Below, piece by piece: positions 60,150-64,000 of a stretch of DNA of 64,000 bases. Every line of letters begins with the position of its first letter. The first letter of the stretch is position 1. The notes beneath the pieces were generated by a model. That model saw nothing but the letters and a program-made list of their open reading frames with translations. It was not told the origin of the DNA and ran no database searches. This stretch comes from Rhizobium sp. Root1220 (lineage in GTDB: Bacteria; Pseudomonadota; Alphaproteobacteria; Rhizobiales; Rhizobiaceae): contig NZ_LMDG01000023.1 in NCBI RefSeq assembly GCF_001426265.1, positions 23,825 to 87,824 of the forward strand. The letters are read 5' to 3'. A program made the position numbers and the translations under genes.

Positions 60150-61766
60150 ATGGCCGTTGTTTCAAAGAAAATTCCTGCCCCCGACAAGGTCAGCGCAAAG
60201 ACCGCGTTGCTTTCCGTTTCTGACAAGACCGGCATCGTCGAACTCGCGCGTGCGCTGGCCGACAATGGGGTTCGCCTGCTTTCGACCGGCGGGACGCACA
60301 AGGCGATTGCGGCGGCGGGACTTGCCGTCACCGACGTCTCGGACATCACCGGCTTTCCGGAAATCATGGACGGTCGGGTCAAGACCCTGCATCCGAAGGT
60401 GCATGGTGGTCTGTTGGCTATCCGCGACGACGCTGACCATCAGAAAGCGATGAAAGCCCACGGCATCGCGGGCATCGATATCGCGGTCATCAATCTCTAT
60501 CCGTTCGAAGATGTTCGTGCCGCCGGCGGCGATTATCCGACGACCGTGGAAAATATCGACATCGGCGGTCCAGCCATGATCCGCGCCTCGGCCAAGAACC
60601 ACGCCTACGTGACCATACTGACGGATCCGGCAGATTATCCGGAATTGTTGGAGCAACTGTCGTCGGATTCGGGTCGCACTTCATATGCCTTTCGCCAGCG
60701 CATGGCGGCGAAGGCCTTCGCTCGCACAGCGGCGTATGATGCGATGATCTCCAACTGGTTCGCCGAGGCGCTATCGATCGATACACCCCGCCACCGGGTG
60801 ATCGGCGGCGTTCTGCGGGAAGAGATGCGCTACGGCGAGAATCCACACCAGAAGGCAGCGTTCTATGTGACCGGCGAGCAACGTCCGGGCGTTTCGACCG
60901 CGGCGTTGCTGCAGGGCAAGCAGCTTTCCTATAACAATATCAACGACACCGATGCTGCCTACGAACTGGTCGCGGAATTCCTTCCCGAAAAGTCTCCAGC
61001 TTGCGCCATCATCAAACACGCAAACCCCTGTGGCGTTGCGACCGGTGGAAGCCTCGTGGAGGCTTACAAGCGGGCGCTGGCCTGTGATTCCGTGTCGGCC
61101 TTCGGCGGTATTATTGCGCTCAACCAAACGCTTGATGCGGAGACGGCCGAAGAGATCATCAAGCTCTTTACCGAAGTCATCATCGCTCCCGACGTAACCG
61201 ATGAAGCAAAGGCGATCGTCGCCCGCAAGGCTAACCTTCGGCTGCTGGCGGCCGGTGGCTTGCCTGATCCTCGCTCGGCGGGCCTGACGGCAAAGACGGT
61301 GTCAGGCGGGCTTCTGGTGCAGAGCCGCGACAACGGCATGGTTGAGGATCTCGATCTGAAGATCGTCACGAAGCGCGCGCCGACGGCTCAGGAACTCGAG
61401 GACATGCGGTTTGCCTTCAAGGTGGCCAAGCACGTCAAGTCGAACGCGGTTGTCTACGCCAAGAATGGCCAAACTGCGGGCATCGGTGCCGGGCAGATGA
61501 GCCGCGTCGATTCCGCTCGTATAGCCGGCCTCAAAGCCGAGGAGGCCGCGCGTGCACTCGGGTTGGAGGTGCCATTGACCCACGGCTCCGCCGTTGCCTC
61601 CGAAGCTTTCCTGCCCTTCGCTGACGGATTGCTGTCGATGATCGCCGCCGGCGCGACTGCCGTCATCCAGCCGGGTGGCTCGATGCGTGATCAAGAGGTC
61701 ATCGATGCGGCCAACGAACACAATGTCGCAATGGTGTTCACCGGCATGCGTCATTTCCGCCACTGA
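60150..61766 (+). CDS. purH: Bifunctional AICAR formyltransferase / IMP cyclohydrolase
   Basis: 538 residues from the ATG at 60150 behind CGGAGAAG. It performs the last two steps of IMP synthesis. The N-terminal MGS-like cyclohydrolase domain has [17 protein letters not shown] and [14 protein letters not shown]; the formyltransferase domain has [13 protein letters not shown] and the catalytic [11 protein letters not shown]. The C-terminal [18 protein letters not shown] is standard. It converges on the MFS gene with only 8 bases between the stops. Confidence 0.98.
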   Translation: MAVVSKKIPAPDKVSAKTALLSVSDKTGIVELARALADNGVRLLSTGGTHKAIAAAGLAVTDVSDITGFPEIMDGRVKTLHPKVHGGLLAIRDDADHQKAMKAHGIAGIDIAVINLYPFEDVRAAGGDYPTTVENIDIGGPAMIRASAKNHAYVTILTDPADYPELLEQLSSDSGRTSYAFRQRMAAKAFARTAAYDAMISNWFAEALSIDTPRHRVIGGVLREEMRYGENPHQKAAFYVTGEQRPGVSTAALLQGKQLSYNNINDTDAAYELVAEFLPEKSPACAIIKHANPCGVATGGSLVEAYKRALACDSVSAFGGIIALNQTLDAETAEEIIKLFTEVIIAPDVTDEAKAIVARKANLRLLAAGGLPDPRSAGLTAKTVSGGLLVQSRDNGMVEDLDLKIVTKRAPTAQELEDMRFAFKVAKHVKSNAVVYAKNGQTAGIGAGQMSRVDSARIAGLKAEEAARALGLEVPLTHGSAVASEAFLPFADGLLSMIAAGATAVIQPGGSMRDQEVIDAANEHNVAMVFTGMRHFRH

Positions 61767-61774
61767 AAGCCACG

Positions 61775-63163
61775 CTACGACGCCCTGTCCGCCGGATAGG
61801 GCGTGCGGATGAGCAAAATCAATCCTCCGGCAAGGAAGAGCACCAGAGTCGTCATTCCAAGCCGCGACGATCCCGTCATGTATGTGACTACTGAAAACAG
61901 CAGCGTTGCCATGAAACTGGTGGCGCGACCGGACAGCGCGTAGATTCCGAAGTATCTGCCTGCTTCGTCGGGGCTGACGCTTCGTGCGAGATAGGATCGC
62001 GACGAGGCCTGAACAGGGCCGAAGGCAAGACCAATCAAGAGGCCGTAGGCAATATAGGCTTTCTCCGCCGCTGTACCGAAAAGCCCTCCCGAGTCGAACG
62101 TCGAGAGCGGCAGCAGTCCGAAGAACGTGTAGCCGGGACCAGTCGAGACGATACCGGCGGTCGCGATCAGCAGCATGGCGAGGCTGACGACGACCGTGGT
62201 TTTCGAGCCGATGCGTCTGTCCACGCGACCGGCAACTATGCATCCGAAGATCGCGACGACATTGAGGATGATGCCATAAATCCCGATCTCGATCGTCGCC
62301 CAGCCGAACATGCCAGCGGCGAAAGCTCCACCCAGAATGAGAAGGCCGTTGACGCCGTCCTGATAAATCATACGGGCAATAAGGAACCGAAGGATCGCGC
62401 TGCGATCCTTCAATTCGCCAAGCGTGTTCCGGAGTTCTCGCAGGCCCGAACGAACCGCGGCGCCGAAGGGAAGGCCCTTCCTGGCATCCGGCGTGAAGAA
62501 GAACATCGGCAGAATGAAGATGAAATACCAGACTGCCGAGATAGGTCCGGTGATCCTGGCATCCTCGCCGGTATGCGGATCAAGGCCGAACATCGGATTG
62601 AGACCGAGGATGGTCTTGCCGGTTTCAGGATTGCCCGCCAGTAGCGCCACGACGGCGATCAGCACGATCATGCCACCGAGATAACCCAGACCCCATGCCG
62701 TGTTCGAAAGCTTGCCGACTTCGTTCCTGCCGACGAGGCGAGGCATCATGGAATCATTGAAAACAATCGAGAATTCGGCCGCGATCGAGGCAAATATCAT
62801 GAAGATCATCGGGTAGATCACCGGCGAGCCCGGTGCGGCAAACCAGAGGCCGAAGAGGCACCCCACCTTGATGATGGCGAAGAAGCCGATCCATGGTTTC
62901 CGCGCCCCCGACTGGTCGGCAATCGACCCGAGGACCGGTGACAAAACGGCAATGATCACCGAGGAGATCGTCGCCATATTGCTCCACATCGTTTGAGCGG
63001 AAACCGGATCGGCGGTAAGGCGCGAAACGAAATAAGGGCCGAAGATGAAGGTCGTGACAACAGTGAAGAACGGTTGGGCGGCCCAGTCGAAGAGCATCCA
63101 GCCCCAGATGCCCCTTTCCGCTGCCTTCGCGGGCTGCGTTCCCGTCCAGTCAATGCGATTCAC
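61775..63163 (-). CDS. MFS permease, UMF1/Atg22-like family
   Basis: 462 residues from a GTG at 63163, chosen because AGGAG (63170-63174) lies 6 bases upstream; a GTG at 63196 overlapping the gdh stop is the longer alternative. About twelve membrane helices are visible, beginning WGWMLFDWAAQPFF. The DWAAQPFFTVVTTFIFGPYF opening and the LARSVSPDEAGRYFGIYALSGR segment are characteristic of UMF1 permeases, which are predicted to export or recycle small molecules such as amino acids. Co-transcribed behind NAD-glutamate dehydrogenase. Confidence 0.85.
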   Translation of the reverse strand: MNRIDWTGTQPAKAAERGIWGWMLFDWAAQPFFTVVTTFIFGPYFVSRLTADPVSAQTMWSNMATISSVIIAVLSPVLGSIADQSGARKPWIGFFAIIKVGCLFGLWFAAPGSPVIYPMIFMIFASIAAEFSIVFNDSMMPRLVGRNEVGKLSNTAWGLGYLGGMIVLIAVVALLAGNPETGKTILGLNPMFGLDPHTGEDARITGPISAVWYFIFILPMFFFTPDARKGLPFGAAVRSGLRELRNTLGELKDRSAILRFLIARMIYQDGVNGLLILGGAFAAGMFGWATIEIGIYGIILNVVAIFGCIVAGRVDRRIGSKTTVVVSLAMLLIATAGIVSTGPGYTFFGLLPLSTFDSGGLFGTAAEKAYIAYGLLIGLAFGPVQASSRSYLARSVSPDEAGRYFGIYALSGRATSFMATLLFSVVTYMTGSSRLGMTTLVLFLAGGLILLIRTPYPADRAS

Positions 63164-63192
63164 CGGCCGCTCCTGTTTTCGAGCGGACTGTG

Positions 63193-64000
63193 TCACCTCG
63201 TCCCATCACGCGCAAGGTCGGTCAGCAGGCCTGCCGCCACCGTAATGCGCGCCAGGTTCGGATCGCCACTGTCGCTGAGATTGGAAAGTTCTTCCGCAAT
63301 CCGATTGATCCTGATTCGGTCACCAGCGTGCCATGCCTGTACCGGCAGTTTCTCCTGAGCATGATTGGACAGCGCCGCAATGACGATGTCTCTGCGGGCG
63401 CTGGCTATCTGATCGACGCTGCGGGCGAGCGCCAGATTTTCGTAGTGGTCAGTGGTGACGATGCGGGTCCCTGCTGCCAGAAGACGTCCGACGCGGAAAG
63501 TCCGCGAAACGGCGAAGTAACATTCTGCCGCCCGAACAAGCGTCTCGCCCGTACGTTCGGATATCTGCATAATTTCGGGCACAAGCGCAAAGCCCAACAG
63601 TCCGGCGATTTCGGCGGCGAGGCTGTCCGGCAGACCTGCCTCCCGGTACTCGCTCCGGCGCGCCTCAAGCTCCGGCACGATCTGACTTGCGAAGATGGGC
63701 TTGAGCCTCCTGAGCGCGCCCTGCAGCCCCTCGATCGTGGCTGCCATATCGCTCCTGGCCATCTGCGTCTTCAAAAGCAACCGCGTCAGGATGACGAAGA
63801 TCCGGGTGATTTCCTCGTATATGCGATTTTGCATTTGCCCCGAAACCTTGCCATCCAAGGCGTCGGTCTCGGCCCAGAGCCGGGTTAGATCGAAACCATC
63901 TCGTGCGATGATCGCGGACCGGACTACGTCCGATGCGGACGCGGCCGTAGCATCCATCATGCTGACGACAAAGGCCGGCCCACCGCGATTGATGGCGTCG
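63193..64000 (-). CDS. NAD-dependent glutamate dehydrogenase, C-terminal fragment (cut by window end)
   Basis: The frame is open to the window edge; about 268 C-terminal residues are visible, starting DAINRGGPAFVVSMMDATAASASDVVRSAII. These match the helical C-terminal region of the giant (~1600-residue) NAD-GDH (GdhB type) of Alphaproteobacteria, which deaminates glutamate to 2-oxoglutarate. The catalytic domain lies outside the window. ATG codons near 63960 are internal to the gene, not a start. Confidence 0.85.
   Translation of the reverse strand, partial: DAINRGGPAFVVSMMDATAASASDVVRSAIIARDGFDLTRLWAETDALDGKVSGQMQNRIYEEITRIFVILTRLLLKTQMARSDMAATIEGLQGALRRLKPIFASQIVPELEARRSEYREAGLPDSLAAEIAGLLGFALVPEIMQISERTGETLVRAAECYFAVSRTFRVGRLLAAGTRIVTTDHYENLALARSVDQIASARRDIVIAALSNHAQEKLPVQAWHAGDRIRINRIAEELSNLSDSGDPNLARITVAAGLLTDLARDGTR

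Overview
The window is a contiguous, gene-dense piece of an alphaproteobacterial chromosome, almost certainly Rhizobiaceae (Rhizobium/Agrobacterium/Sinorhizobium group; genus not settled). The evidence is gene content and order: chvG-hprK-ptsM-ptsH-ahcY at the left, addB-addA-trxA, trpF-trpB-trpA-accD-folC, gyrB, secB, dnaQ-coaE-aroE-maf-ppsR facing hemE-hemJ-rho-mnmE-mnmG-rsmG-parA-parB, and an NAD-glutamate dehydrogenase at the right edge. I see no insertion sequence, prophage, CRISPR array, rRNA or tRNA gene, and every gene lying wholly inside the window looks intact. It is core chromosome, not an accessory island.

Layout. 1-3.6 kb: envelope-stress kinase ChvG (3' part only), the short HPr kinase, EIIA and HPr of the regulatory PTS, then S-adenosylhomocysteinase behind a strong palindromic operator. 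3.7-8.6 kb: a large orphan PAS sensor kinase, a TsaE-AmgK fusion and MurU (cell-wall sugar recycling). 8.6-15.7 kb: AddB/AddA recombination nuclease-helicase and thioredoxin. 15.8-22.2 kb (minus): DUF2852 protein, a YgjP-type metalloprotease, TrpF, TrpB, TrpA, AccD, FolC. 22.3-25.6 kb: PHA depolymerase, FAH-family hydrolase, nitroreductase. 25.7-31 kb (minus): GyrB, then a tightly overlapped operon Tim44-like / MltA / Smr / XRE regulator. 31-35.9 kb: FxsA and SecB on plus; PpsR, Maf, AroE, CoaE, DnaQ on minus.

35.86-36.27 kb is the probable chromosomal replication origin: a non-coding, divergently flanked region with several DnaA-box-like sequences and an AT-rich block just before hemE. On its right lie HemE, HemJ, Rho, MnmE, MnmG, RsmG, ParA and ParB. 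Five parS-like sites (consensus TGTTTCACGTGAAACA) are spread over 34.4-51.9 kb, three of them inside coding sequence and one sharing its first bases with the mnmE stop codon. Together oriC, parS and parAB form the origin-segregation locus of this chromosome.

45-64 kb: HolA-LptE-LeuS (minus), a YggS-type PLP protein, propionyl-CoA synthetase, the TrcR/DUF1013 regulator, acetyl-CoA synthetase, a secreted nuclease, a DUF1674 (SDHAF4-like) protein, HtpX, an RsmB-type methyltransferase, a heparinase II/III-like protein, PurH, an MFS permease and the C-terminal end of NAD-glutamate dehydrogenase.

The most notable items are the oriC/parS architecture with parS embedded in genes, the TsaE-AmgK fusion next to MurU, the operator palindrome before ahcY, the zinc-finger loss in AccD, and an apparently signal-less MltA in an operon with a Tim44-like protein. 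No wholly new system was recognised; several unexplained inverted repeats are listed as candidates.
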